Assembly: GCF_023898315.1 (NCBI RefSeq)
Contig: NC_064615.1
Coordinates: 6,024,501 to 6,088,500 of the forward strand
Reading direction: 5' to 3'
Length of the DNA stretch: 64,000 bases
Source: Schistocerca nitens
Lineage: Eukaryota; Arthropoda; Insecta; Orthoptera; Acrididae
In this document: piece by piece, positions 33,928-45,775 of the stretch
How the letters are laid out: each line of letters opens with the position of its first letter
How positions within the stretch are numbered: the first letter of the stretch is position 1
The notes under the pieces: generated by a model
Told to the model about the DNA's origin: nothing
The model's input: the letters and a program-made list of their open reading frames with translations, nothing else
Databases searched by the model: none
Made by a program: the position numbers and the translations under genes

Positions 33928-34804
33928 CGAGGGTTGGAATTTTAATAGTGGCAACTACTTACTTACAGCTCGAACAAAATAGATACGTATTTCAAAGTTT
34001 GACTGACCTTCAAAGAAGTCACCAGCATTGTGTATAACCTGTTGCCAGCGATGAGGAAGTCGTAGGATGCTCTTAACAGTGCCAGTTGCGTTGATAGTCC
34101 GAGCGGCGCGGCCTACTGCCCGACGAATTTGTAGCAGTTCAGAATCGAAGGCCGTGAAGTGTCCCCTTAAGTTTAGAAATCGAGTTGAGCTCAAGAGGGC
34201 TCAAGTTAGGGGAATGCAGTAGGTGGTATAGCACTTAGCAAACTCATCAGTCAAACAAATCAGTAACAGCTTGCACTGTACGTGCTTGAACATTGTCCTG
34301 CAGAATGATGGTCAGGTTCTGCTGAAAGTACCACCACTTCTGTCTCTATGCTGTTCATTTTTTGAACACAACCTACGACCAGCTTAGAGACAGAAGTGGT
34401 GACACTTTCTGCAGGACCTGATCATCATTTTGCAGGACAATGCTCAAGCACGTACAGTGTAAGCTGTTACTGATTTGTTTGACTGATGGGGCTGCTAAGT
34501 GCTATACCACCTACTGCATTCCCCTGACTTAAGCCCTCTTGAGTTCAACTCGATTTATAAACTGAAGGAGACACTTCACGGCATTTGCTTCAGAACTGCT
34601 ACAAATTCGTCGGACAATAGCCGCGCCGCTCGAACTGTCAACACAATTGGCACTGCTAAGAGTATCCTAGGACTTCCACATCGCTGGTAACGGGTTAAAC
34701 ACAATGCTGGTGACCACTCTGAAGGTCAGTAAAACTTTGAAACACGTATCTATTTTTTGCGAGCTGTAAATAAATAGTTGCTACTATTAAAGTTCCAACC
34801 CTCG
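33928..34804. mobile_element. Palindrome of two mariner-like 3' ends
   Basis: Two arms of equal length, 33928-34353 and 34379-34804 (426 bp each), are reverse complements of each other with scattered differences, around a 25-bp spacer. Both outer ends carry CGAGGGTTGGAA, a mariner-type terminal repeat, and the right end abuts TA. Each arm holds the C-terminal part of a mariner-like transposase. The right-arm frame (34499-34690, +) reads HSPDLSPLEF, then KLKETLHG and LPHRW, with RTVNTIGTAKSI between. The left arm reads the same protein on the minus strand (34194-33955). No full transposase is present. Confidence 0.9.
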
Positions 34805-35217
34805 TATAGTGATACTGCTGCTGCTAAACTACCACCACCCTTCCCACGTTTCATTATATAGCAAAATGTAATACTTGTACTATACACTTTTTCACTTGCG
34901 ACCTTCCCTACAGGTTCTATTCGTCTGTGGCAAACGGAAATTAGAATCCAGGCAGAGCTTATCATCAGATTTGATAATGTCCTTCATTTTATTCGTATTT
35001 TGGTGGTTTGTAGTTTCTTTGCCTACTGTTATGCTACCCCAGGACTCGTCCTGCAACCAAACCTGCCGAGGCCCACAAACAGCAGCTGCGCGACATTCTA
35101 TGAAAAGTCTTGCGCTAGGCAGTCAACACGATGTCCTCGTAAAATCTCAGGCAGTGTCCTCTTCGTGTTCATATTATTCTATTCCTACATAAGGCAGATA
35201 TCTCTTTCTTTTTTTTC
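34805..35217. other. Nothing recognised
   Basis: No element or gene identified. A T-rich run lies just before the SINE at 35218. Confidence 0.35.
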
Positions 35218-35410
35218 GGCCGGCTGGAGTGGCCGAGCGGCTCTAGGCGCTACAGTCTGGAACCGTGCGACCGCTACGGTCGCAGGTTCGAATCCTGCCT
35301 CGGGCATGGAAGTGTGTGATGTCCTTAGGTTAGTTAGGTTTAAGTAGTTCTAAGTTGTAGGGGACTGATGACCTCAGAAGTTAAGTCCCATAGTGCTCAG
35401 AGCCATTTTG
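35218..35410 (+). mobile_element. SINE family 1
   Basis: It starts GGCCGGCTGGAGTGGCC and ends CAGAGCCATTTTG. Flanks are T-rich (TTTCTTTTT on both sides), probably the target duplication. Confidence 0.92.
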
Positions 35411-36029
35411 TTTCTTTTTCCCACGCTCTTTTTCCAGTTGCACAGAGAAGGCTACTTGGGTTTCTGCCGTGGCTGCTACAATCGATCTTTGCTCTTGGTA
35501 GATTTCCTGAGATACTCGGAGTGAATAACGTTATCTAGAGCACATTCGGAGTCGGATTATGAAGGCTACAGTGCGCCGTAATTTAGGTGTATGTGAAAGA
35601 GAGCAGTCAAAGGTAAGCCATTTGTACTGGAAATACTGCTTTGGTTTATGAGAAACATGTGTGTTTACGGATCTTCAGCATGCCGATGGTACTTATTCCA
35701 TGATAAACTATCTGAATTTTCAAAACTACCTGAACTGACGTTACAAAAGTATCTGAAATCCTTACTACGTAGGATTAATATAGGACGGTGAGAAATCAAA
35801 AGCAGAGCTTCACGTTTCGATATGGGTTCGCTTAGTAAGTGCGATAGTGCTATGGAGATGCGCATCAATCTCCAATGGCAAAATCCTACAAAAGATGTGC
35901 GGTGCTTTACACAAGGGTTTACTATAAAAATTACGTGACTGGGCGTTGCAAAAAAAGTCAGGTAACTCTCTCAAACAATTCGCAAAAAGATGGCTGACTG
36001 TGGGACATTAAGAGAAATTAAGAACGCAT
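35411..36029. other. Nothing recognised
   Basis: No motif or repeat identified. Confidence 0.35.
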
Positions 36030-36120
36030 ATCGAGAATTTCAGACAGTCGTTCTTCCCAATCAACACTCGCGAATGGAAGAGCGAAGCCAGGGAATAGTA
36101 GTGACACCGGAAGCAAGCTG
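36030..36120 (+). mobile_element. CR1-like LINE 3' scrap
   Basis: CAGACAGTCGTTCTTCC followed by a CGAATGGAA segment matches the end of the reverse transcriptase frame of the 42060 element (FRQSFFPRTIRDWN). Confidence 0.7.
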
Positions 36121-36364
36121 TGTCACACAACGCAAGCTGGCTTGTACTCACGTGGTACACGTCTAGGCATATTGACCAACTTGGCGGCATTACTATACAC
36201 TGGCTGTGAATTATGGAGATCCGTTGTTCAAATCCCTTTTCATCCATCGCGAACTGAGTTTTTAGTGCTTCCACCACAAATCACTTCAGTCTTGTGGAGG
36301 AACGGCTACAAAACTACGACGAGCGGGTCAAAGACGATAGTCAATACGCCTCGGCATGAGCCAT

Positions 36365-37180
36365 AATTTTTCTCGTCTCCGTGTTTCTTACCCGAAATAT
36401 TCGTTGGCGGCAGTAGAATTGTTCTACTGTCAGCTACAAATACCGTTTGTCTAAATTTTCTCAGGAGTGTTTCGCGAAAACAAGTCTTCCCTCGAGGGAT
36501 TCCCATTTGAATTAACGAAGCATCCCCGTAATAACCACATGTTGATCAAACTTAACGGTAACAGATACAGACGCATGCCTATAAATGGTTATGACGTCCT
36601 CCCTCAATCCAACCTGATGACGATCTCAAACACTCGAGCAGTACTCAGGAATAAGTCGCACTACTGTTCTATCCGTGGTGTGTAGATGAGCTATACTTTG
36701 CTAAAATTCTCCCAACAAACCGAAGCCAACAACTCGCCTTCCCTACTATTGCCCCTAAGTGCTCGTTCCACTTCATATCGCTTTGCAACCTTATGCTCGA
36801 CCATTTAATCGAAATTACTATTTCAAGCTTCAAGCTACCAATACTGCTGTCGAATATTACGGGACTGTCTCTCCTGGTCAGCCGCATTAAGTTACAATTT
36901 TCTACCTTTAGGACAAGCTGCTATTCATCGCACAAAATAGATATTGTAAGTCATCCTGCATCCTTCTATAGTCACTCTACGACGATACTTCCCACATACT
37001 ACAGCGGCATCAGCAGCAAACAGTCGCAGATAGCTACTCAGCCTATCCGTCAGATTATTTACATGTGTTACAGTGGAAGTGGAGTTTTCATGGAAAGTAT
37101 ACCACCAATGGTGATGGTGCACCTTCGCTGACCCCTTTGCTGAAAGTGGATTATTAATTCCAGTTTTTCCAAAGAGCATA
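36365..37180 (-). pseudogene. CR1-like reverse transcriptase fragment
   Basis: On the minus strand the pieces run in order: VNNLTDRLSSYLRLFAADAAVV (motif C, where the second residue pair reads AD instead of DD), then MKWNEHLGAIVGKASCWLRFVGRIL, then FRQTVFVADSRTILLPPTN-like sequence near 36420, matching the GAFLDEVSNILLPPT part of the full copy. The catalytic FADD is mutated to FAAD, and several stops and shifts are present. Confidence 0.65.
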
Positions 37181-37309
37181 CATTTACTGTGGTTAGTACA
37201 CTATCGCTAGTGAGCTAAGGAATATGAACCGAGGTTGTAATAACAAAAACATAGTGGTATTTCAAATGCTGCAATTTAAAAACATAGTCATATTATACAA
37301 AATTCATTT

Positions 37310-38810
37310 ATTTAAGCAAGGACGGGCACAATGGCACTTATATTGGACAACAGATTTTCCTCTTTGTAAAAACATCTCAGAGTCTGACATTTGTCTTGGC
37401 AACTGCATTTGAAGAATCCCTGGCGGCTTCCCATCGACTGAGGCGTCCTAGGTGTCCTCAGGGCAACAGTTTTGTCTGCTGAACTTCCTCCTGTGAGATT
37501 ATTCTTAGACAGCGAGTAATGAACTGGGATCTGAAACACAATCTTGTCGCAGTCGTAGTCGCAGTAGCACATCGCATCGTCCGTTCCCCTTGCGTAAAGC
37601 TGGCTTAGAACAATCTGTCGCCCCGATTCGGTAGAACCCATCAGCCGTTGTCTCGATTACGACGCTCAAGATCGACTTGCATCTCCTCTTCCACGACCGA
37701 AGTCGACAGCTGGGATTCTCACCGTACATCCCTCTTCCACTGGTGGCGAACGACAGTCTGAGCAACTTCTGCGTTCTTTGTGCTTGTTCTTTTCAGCACT
37801 TGTACACCTCTGTTCTGTGGTTTTTAATAGCACGCCATAACTCTTCTAAATCAGTTAGGCAGTATTCACTGTTGTTTGGGACAGATTCTTTCTTTTTGTT
37901 CTCAACATCTGTTCCTACTAGTATGTTAAAAAATGTTCGAATGTGTGTCAGTTACTAAAGGACCAAACTGCTAAGGTCATCGGTCCGTAGAGTTACACAC
38001 TACGTAAACTAACTTAAACTAACAGATGCTGCGAACAACACACACACCCATGCCCGAGGGAGGACTCGAACCGCCGGCGGGAGGGGCTTCGTAGTCCGCC
38101 TCAAACCGCGCGGCATTAGTGTGTTATCCTCTTGCGCAGGAGATATGTTATGACCATCTTCCTCCAACGTTTCAGTTCTTTTCTCACTAGTAATACTCAC
38201 TTGATTAATTATATCTTGAAGGTCGTTGTTAGGGTGAACGTTCGCCAATGCTTCAGGAGGTAAGCCTGACGAAGACAATCTATGTTTGGGAGGGCATCCA
38301 AACATAGCTCCGTACGGAGACCTTTTAGTTCCCAAATGTATTGCACTGCCCTTCGTTAACTGCACAAACCTTAGGGCACGTCTTCATTCCGCGTTGTTGT
38401 GCTCGTGCAGCCATGTAGTGGGCATGTTTTTTGTCTTGATTCGCTCGCTGTACGCTGCTTTGACTCTAACAGTATCTGGTTTTACCTTGCATAATCTTAA
38501 AACTCAATCATAGTTCAGCTAAGCTGCTCATTATTTTGCTAACGAATTCTGGACCATTGTCTGATTGCGACACTGAGAGGGCGCCTAACAAGGTAAAAAT
38601 GTTAATAATTTTATCGCACACCGCATCACCTGCTTTGAACTTCAATGGCCTGAGGAAAACGAATTTAGTAAGATGGTCCCGATAAACCATTACGAATTTA
38701 CAGTCTCCATGAGATCGAATTGTCATCTGGAATTTATCTCTTTGAACAGTATTGGCTTCACTGTTATTCCTTTCTTCTGACCTTTTTGTTCCGTAAACGC
38801 GGCTCACATA
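37310..38810 (-). pseudogene. Integrase-like remnant (KRBA2/Ginger type)
   Basis: The minus-strand frame 38807-38508 has an integrase core: VQRDKFQM (first Asp kept), VYRDHLTKFVFLRPLKFK, IFTLLGA, and QSDNGPEF (second Asp kept). The next frame (38365 down) has LTKGSAIHLGTKRSPYGAMFG and LPPEAL, matching the region after the catalytic Glu, then a SINE at 37928-38118. Beyond it a cysteine-rich tail (FFKCSCQDKCQTLRC) near 37400 recalls the C-terminus of KRAB-A domain-containing protein 2-like integrases. Such proteins derive from Ginger-type DNA transposons or gypsy integrases. Here it is broken in several places. Confidence 0.6.
37928..38118 (-). mobile_element. SINE family 3
   Basis: On the minus strand the head reads GCCGCGCGGTTTGAGGCGGA with box B GGTTCGAGTCC and CTCGGGCATGG, then a tail unlike families 1 and 2 (GATGACCTTAGCAGTTTGGT). 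Flanks CTAGTATGTTA and TTAGTGTGTTA may be an imperfect duplication. Confidence 0.8.
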
Positions 38811-39174
38811 AGCTAGGATAAATCTGGAAATACATGTATGTTATCTTATGGTACTTCGACTTTAAGCATTTTATAATTCGGTCGCATCCTCCGTGGCCAG
38901 TCGTGCAATGAGCGTCATGCAGAATAACATACAGTTCTTAATGACAAACGTAGTACTTTGTCTTGCGTTCTTCAGTAACAGGTTGCATTAATTTCGTTAT
39001 TCCATTCACATCGAGCACTCCATATCCCTTCAAAAACTTGAAGCAGTTGCCGTCCAGATTTTATTCATCCTTGATGGCAAGCGACTCGTCCTTCTCTCCT
39101 TCTCCAGAGACAGGTTACAACTGGGGTTTCCGCGTGCCACTGTTGTCAGCCATAGCTGCGCAGCTGAATAATAG
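38811..39174. other. Nothing certain
   Basis: It may include the N-terminal side of the integrase remnant on the minus strand, but I see no clear motif. Confidence 0.3.
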
Positions 39175-40176
39175 AACTGATGATATTTTTAAAACTATCA
39201 GACAACCGATATATCGATATTTAAAAAATCATTATCTGCTCTCGAAATATTGGGGAACTTATCTATATATCGACGGAAAAAATATCGACGTCCTGTCCTA
39301 TAAAAATATCAACTGCACATTGTAAATATACTGCCGGTTTTATGTAAGTACTGATTTATTATTAGATATTCTGTGCACCAGAAAGCTAGCAGCCTGCTTA
39401 TCCCCCTTAGAGCAAGAATTGAAAGGAAAACGACGCACGTTCACGATTGGCGATAACCACTTTGCTGACAGTGGTAACTGCAGGTAACTGACACAATGAA
39501 AGGTATCCGTCGTTCGGTTCCGTCAGTTACCGGATTTGCCCGGAACACTTTTTCTCGACTTACTTGTGTTCCTATTCCTGCAAACGCTAGCGACCTAGCA
39601 GTTGTAGTGTCAAAATTGCGCGGTGAAGTTAAACCTTACAGTTTTTGTTGGTAGCGCAGAGCGCCGATTGCCGTCAGCATTTCCCCTCACCTACCGCAAA
39701 GACCAATCTTTCGTTTAGATTTTTGTTCATCATTTTCAGCAGCTTTTGATGAATGTCGATGTGAAGAAATAGCACTCTAGTTGCCTTAAAAATTGTTTTT
39801 TAACGCAACTAGTGTGCTATTTCTTCACATCGGGAATCTTGTTATTCCATTAACCCCCCCCCCCCCTCCTCCACCCAAGGGCAATCGGCATTCTTCTTTG
39901 CACCAGCTATACTTGCTTCACAGATTCAAAGAGACAGACAGGATGTGATGAAATTTCAAAAAGTAGTACGGCTCTTTCAGACAGCGAAAGTAAACTTTTA
40001 CTCTTCTACAATTTCAAAAGTACATTTTCAAATGTTTACCGAAAATTGCGAAAAAATATAAAATAAAAATATCAGTACACGATGTTTCCATTTAGATATC
40101 GGTATGAGATAAGAAAAATCGACGATCTATATCGATATCTTCGTGGGTAAAAATAGATATCGATATATCGACACTC
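39175..40176. mobile_element. TATCGATA-rich DNA element copy B, uninterrupted
   Basis: A 1.0-kb element, inverted relative to copy A. Both ends carry clusters of TATCGATA-type motifs (39208-39310 and 40085-40170). Inside are a self-complementary segment (39776-39826, arms around AGAAATAGCAC...GTGCTATTTCT), a C-run at 39856-39870, and GGTTATCGCCAA read backwards. No transposase frame was found, so it is probably non-autonomous. It supplies the empty-site comparison for the LTR insertion in copy A. Confidence 0.65.
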
Positions 40177-40288
40177 TTTTTAACAGACGTACTGTGTAAC
40201 ATAACAATAAGCAACTATCGACAATTACATTTATGCCGGTGCCTCGTACCACTGTTGGACGCACCTCCAATAATCTGCTACTGTATGC

Positions 40289-41883
40289 TAGAGTTGGGCA
40301 ACATGATTCTTTTTCCCGATTCGATTCCTACGATTCAATCTCACATTGCGAATCGATTCCTACGATTCGTTCACGATTCATTCTAGTCTGCGTTGGCACG
40401 ATTCTTACGGAATGCAAAAAGTTATACATCTTACTCACAGATGGCAGGACATGTCTAAAATTGTCAATGGGGTTAGAATCGAACTCTGTCATGATTAAGA
40501 TATGCCAGAAATAGTTTATTTATGAGTAAACATGCATATGTCGTTACAAGTGTGATTCTCGATTTATACGTGTTATGCCTTAATTGATGAAAGGTCACGT
40601 TTGATTTGATTGCATCTATTGTTCTATTGTTTTATTTCAGTATGCCAGGAAAGAGAAGTCGATTTGTGCGAAAGGTGGTGCAAAATTACGTGGTACGCCA
40701 GTTTGGTTGTGTGGCTTGAACGTTCGGTTGTTTTATAGTAACAAAATCTAGCAGTGAGGCAGACGTGGTTTGGCTCATATCATCCTAAGTTTTTCTGTGC
40801 TAAGATGTCTTTCCAAGTACACGTCACCCTTGTAATTCATATCGTAACGCAACTGACAGCCCTCCCAGACAGCAAATTTAGCTTAACTTTCATTTCTTCT
40901 AAATACAAAGCATAGGTATTTTGCTTTTAATTTGTCTGAGAACTTGCAGCTGTCACTACTATTTACGTGAGAAGACGACATTCTTCTAAACAGTAGGATT
41001 CAATCGTATACAGCGACATTACTTCACTAAAATTTTATATGAATCTGAACACGATAACATTCGAAAACCCGAACTTGAAATTATTAATTAAAAAGCTTTT
41101 TTTAAAAGACGGTATTACACGGCGATCCGCCAGGAAAGGTATTGGTTAGAGAGCCTATATTCTCTCTACATAGGCTCTGTAATATTGGTCTAGTGCGACA
41201 ACCATTTAGTGGCACCACTGGTGGAACTAACAGAATTAGCAAATTAGCAGTGAAGTAATGTCGCTGTATACGATTGTATCCTACACTTTAGAAGTATGTC
41301 GTCTTCTCACATATATAGTAGTGGCAGAAGCAAGTTCTCAGACAAATCAAAAGCAAACTACCTATGCTTTGTATTTCGACGAAACAAAAGTTAAGCTAAA
41401 TTTGGAGTGTGTGAGGGCTGACAGTTGCTTTATTATGAAATATAAGGTGCTGTGGAATTGGAAAGAGCACAGAAAAACGTAGGAGATACGAATCCGCGTA
41501 TGTGCACTATATACTATATAGGGGTAGTAAATGGGAGACGCCTTTACGCTCGTTCCCGTCAGCCACCGCCAAATGTCAGCTTGGTTTTCACGAGTAATAT
41601 TACGGCCCACGAACTGCGTTTGTTCGTTCCGAGCTTCCTTTGTTCACACGCATCCTCCACTTGACTGCCATCTGGCGGTCGTAATCATTCGGCACGACTC
41701 GGCATGATTCGGAAGTTGCCTTCGAAGCATAGCGTACTAAGAATCGATGAATCGTTGGAACTTGCAATCGTCACGACTCGGAAACACGCAACGACGTTTC
41801 GTCCGTATCACGATTCGATTCTTGCGATTCTTTATTCAGAGTCGTTCAAATGAAAGACTCATTCACGAATCGCCACAACTCTA
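40289..41883. mobile_element. hAT-like element with internal foldback
   Basis: The ends are TAGAGTTG and CAACTCTA, inverted repeats, flanked by 8-bp near-duplications CTGTATGC (left) and CTGTACAC (right), as expected for hAT. Both subterminal regions (40300-40400 and 41690-41875) are crowded with CGATTC/GAATCG words. An internal inverted repeat, 40849-41028 against 41249-41428, has 180-bp arms around a 220-bp loop. No transposase is recognised; short frames in the arms have no motif I know. Confidence 0.7.
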
Positions 41884-42059
41884 CTGTACACATACAATGA
41901 TGGTATACTTTCAATAGCGGGTGTGTGCTTGTTTTCTTTTTCTTCTCTAATCTGTAGTAAGCTATCACTGATCCTTTTAAGGATGATGTACGTACACTAG
42001 GGACGGTTTACCTCCCTTAACCATCCACTGCCGCCGTTGGATAAGCAGCTGTAGCAGCA

Positions 42060-45000
42060 AGTCGTATACTCTAAGCTCACTTATTTGTTGCATAGTTTAA
42101 TTCTTAATTTCTTTGCGTGTTTTTGGTACTTGCATTGTTTAATTCATAAATTTCGGGCGTAATATAGCATTTGAGAGTGTAGCATCGCGTTTTAGTACCT
42201 CGAGGTGTGGCAGGGGGCGAAAGACATTCCGGAGGGCTGAACGGAAGGCCTCTCCAGTTTGTCTGACGAACCGGTTTCAGGCTCTGTCTCAGGCTGATAC
42301 TGATCTTCGGCCGGACATGGCTGTTTGTCCGTTCCAGAGGTTGCCCCTCAGTCTGCAAGATACGGGCGGTCGCAGAGGGTGGGCTTACTGGTAGTTGGGA
42401 GCTCCAACGTCAGGCGCGTAATGGGGCCCCTTAGGGATACGGCAGCAAGAGAGGGGAAGAAAACCAATGTGCACTCCGTGTGCATACCGGAGAGAGTCAT
42501 TCCAGATGTGGAAAGGGTCCTTCCGGATGCCATGAAAGGTACAAGGTGCACCCATCTGCGGGTGGTCGCTCATGTCGGCACCAATGATGTGCGTCGCTAT
42601 GGATCGGAGGAAATCCTCTCTGGCTTCCGGCGGCTATCTGATTTGGTGAAGACTGCCAGTCTCGCTATCGGGATGAAAGCAGAGCTCACCATCTGCAGCA
42701 TCGTCGACAGGACTGACTGCGGACCTTTGGTACAGAGCCGAGTGGAGGGTCTGAATCAGAGGCTGAGACGGTTCTGCGACCGTGTGGGCTGCAAATTCCT
42801 CGACTTGCACCATAGGGTGGTGGGGTTTCGGGTTCCGCTGGATAGGTCAGGAGTCCACTACACGCAGCAAGCGGCTACACGGGTAGCAGGGATTGTGTGG
42901 CGTGGACTGGGAGGTTTTTTAGGCCTCGGGCAAGTACAGAGAGGGCAACAGCCTCAAAGGGTGCGGGGCAAAGTCAGGACATGGGGGGACCAAGCAGCAA
43001 TCGGTATTGTAATTGTAAACTGTCGAAGCTGCATTGGTAAAGTACCGGAACTTCAAGCGCTGATAGAAAGCACCGAAGCTGAAATCGTTATAGGTACAGA
43101 AAGCTGGCTGAAGCCAGAGATAAATTCTGCCGAATTTTTTACAAAGGCACAGACGGTGTTTAGAAAGGATAGATTGCATGCAACCGGTGGTGGCGTGTTT
43201 GTCGCTGTTAGTAGTAGTTTATCCTGTAGTGAAGTAGAAGTGGATAGTTCCTGTGAATTATTATGGGTGGAGGTTACACTCAACAACCGAGCTAGGTTAA
43301 TAGTAGGCTCCTTTTACCGACCTCCCGTCTCAGCAGCATTAGTGGCAGAACAACTGAGAGAAAATTTGTAATACATTTCACATAAATTTTCTCAGCATGT
43401 TATAGTCTTAGATGGAGATTTCAATTTACCAGATATAGACTGGGACACTCAGATGTTTAGGACGGGTGGTAGGGACAGAGCATCGAGTGACATTATACTG
43501 AGTGCACTATCCGAAAATTACCTCGAGCAATTAAACAGAGAACCGACTCGTGGAGATAACATCTTGGACCTACTGATAACAAACAGACCCGAACTTTTCG
43601 ACTCTGTAAGTGCAGAACAGGGAATCAGTGATCATAAGGCCGTTGCAGCATCCCTGAATATGGAAGTTAATAGGAATACAAAAAAAGGGAGGAAAGTTTA
43701 TCTGTTTAGCAAGAGTAATAGAAGGCAGATTTCAGACTTCCTAACAGATCAACACGAAAATTTCTGTTCCGACACTGACAATGTTGATTGTTTATGGAAA
43801 AAGTTCAAGGCAATCGTAAAATGCGCTTTAGACAGGTACGTGCCGAGTAAAACTGTGAGGGACGGGAAAAACCCACCGTGGTTCAACAACAAAGTTAGGA
43901 AACTACTGCGAAAGCAAAGAGAGCTTCAGTCCAAGTTTAAACGCAGCCGAAACCTCTCAGACAAACAGAAGCTAAACGATGTCAAAGTTAGCGTAAGGAG
44001 GGCTATGCGTGAAGCGTTCAGTGAATTCGAAAGAAAAATTCTATGTACCGACTTGACAGAAAATCCTAGGAAGTTCTGGTCTTACCTTAAATCAGTAAGT
44101 GGCTCGAAACAGCATATCCAGACACTCCGGGCTGATGATGGCATTGAAACAGAGGATGACACACATAAAGCTGAAATACTAAACACCTTTTTCCAAAGCT
44201 GTTTCACAGGGAAGACCGCACTGCAGTTCCTTCTCTAAATCCTCGCACAAACGAAAAAATGGCTGACATCGCAATAAGTGTCCAAGGAATAGAAAAGCAA
44301 CTGGAATCACTCAACAGAGGAAAGTCCACTGTACCTGACGGAATACCAATTCGATTCTACACAGAGTACGCGAAAGAACTTGCCCCCCTTCTAACAGCCG
44401 TGTACCGCAAGTCTCTAGAGGAACGGAAGGTTCCAAATGATTGGAAAAGAGCACAGGTAGTTCCAGTCTTCAAGAAGGGTCGTCGAGCAGATGCGCAAAA
44501 CTATAGACCTATATCTCTGACGTCGATCTGTTGTAGAATTTTAGAACATGTTTTTTGCTAGCGTATCATGACGTTTTTGGAAACCCAGAATCTACTCTGT
44601 AGGAATCAACATGGATTCCGGAAACAGCGATCGTGTGAGACCGAACTCGCTTTATTTGTTCATGAGACCCAGAAAATATTAGATACAGGCTCCCAGATAG
44701 ATGCTATTTTCTTCGAGTTCCGGAAGGCGTTCGATACAGTTTCGCACTGTCGCCTGCTAAACAAAGTAAGAGCCTACGGAATATCAGACCAGCTGTGTGG
44801 CTGGATTGAAGAGTTTTTAGCAAACAGAACACAGTATGTTGTTATCAATGGAGAGACGTCTACAGACGTTAAGGTAACCTCTGGTGTGCCACAGGGGAGT
44901 GTTATGGGACCATTGCTTTTCACAATATATATAAATGACCTAGTAGATAGTGTAGGAAGTTCCATGCGGCTTTTCGCGGATGATGCTGTAGTATACAGAG

Positions 45001-45775
45001 AAGTTTCAGCATTAGAAAATTGTAGCTAAATGCAGGAAGATCTGCAGCGGATAGGCACTTGGTGCAGGGAGTGGCAACTGAACTTTAACGTAGATAAATG
45101 TAATGTATTGCGAATACATAGAAAGAAGGATCCTTTATTGTATGATTATATGATAGCAGAACAAACACTGGTAGCAGTTACTTCTGTAAAATATCTGGGA
45201 GTACGCGTGCGAAACGATTTGAAGTGGAATGATCATATAAAATTAATTGTTGGTAAGGCGGGTGCCAGGTTGAGATTCATTGAGAGAGTCCTTAGAAAAT
45301 GTAGTCCATCAACAAAGGAGGCGGCTTACGAAACACTCGTTCGACCTATACTTGAGTATTGCTCATCAGTGTGGGATCCGTACCAGATCGGGTTGACGGA
45401 GGAGATAGAGAAGATCCAAAGAAGAGCAGCGCGTTTCGTCACAGGGTTATTTGGTTAGCGTGATAGCGTTACGGAGATGTTTAGCAAACTCAAGTGGCAG
45501 AATCTGCAAGAGAGACGCTCTGCAACGCGGTGTAGCTTGCTCGGCAGGTTTCGAGAGGGTGCGTTTCTGGATGAGGTATCGAATATATTGCTTCCCCCTA
45601 CTTATACCTCCCGAGGAGATCACGAATGTAAAATCAGAGAGATTCGAGCGCGCACGAAGGCTTTCAGACAGTCGTTCTTCCCGCGAACCATACGCGACTG
45701 GAACAGGAAAGGGAGGTAATGACAGTGGCACACCGTTGGGTGGCTTGCGGAGTATAAATGTAGATGTAGAACATA
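42060..45775 (+). mobile_element. CR1-like LINE, nearly full length
   Basis: The copy has a 5' leader from about 42060, an SGNH, endonuclease and reverse transcriptase region, and a 3' end CGGAGTATAAATGTAGATGT that leads into ATGTAG-type repeats. Related 3' ends occur at 47385-47937, 51139-51315 and 36030-36120. The start is approximate. Confidence 0.85.
42325..45719 (+). pseudogene. SGNH-endonuclease-reverse transcriptase polyprotein, broken
   Basis: The frame opens with an SGNH hydrolase-like domain: GLLVVGSSNVRR (Ser near residue 26), HVGTNDVRR (85-88) and LDRSGVHYT (Asp173, His178). It runs without a stop into an endonuclease (IVNCRSCIGK, GTESWL, GSFYRPP, then VLDGDFNLPD and ISDHKAV). 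A stop at 43369-43371 interrupts it. The reverse transcriptase follows: RKFWSYLKS, a frameshift near 44220, then NRGKSTVPDGIP, AQNYRPISLT, HGFRKQRSCE, FFEFRKAFDTV, SGVPQGSVMGPLLF and FADD near 44973. Further stops lie at 44559, 45027 and 45456. The last part, RQSFFPRTIRDWN, ends at 45719. In motif A, FFEFRKAFDTV has Glu where active enzymes have Asp. Confidence 0.85.
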
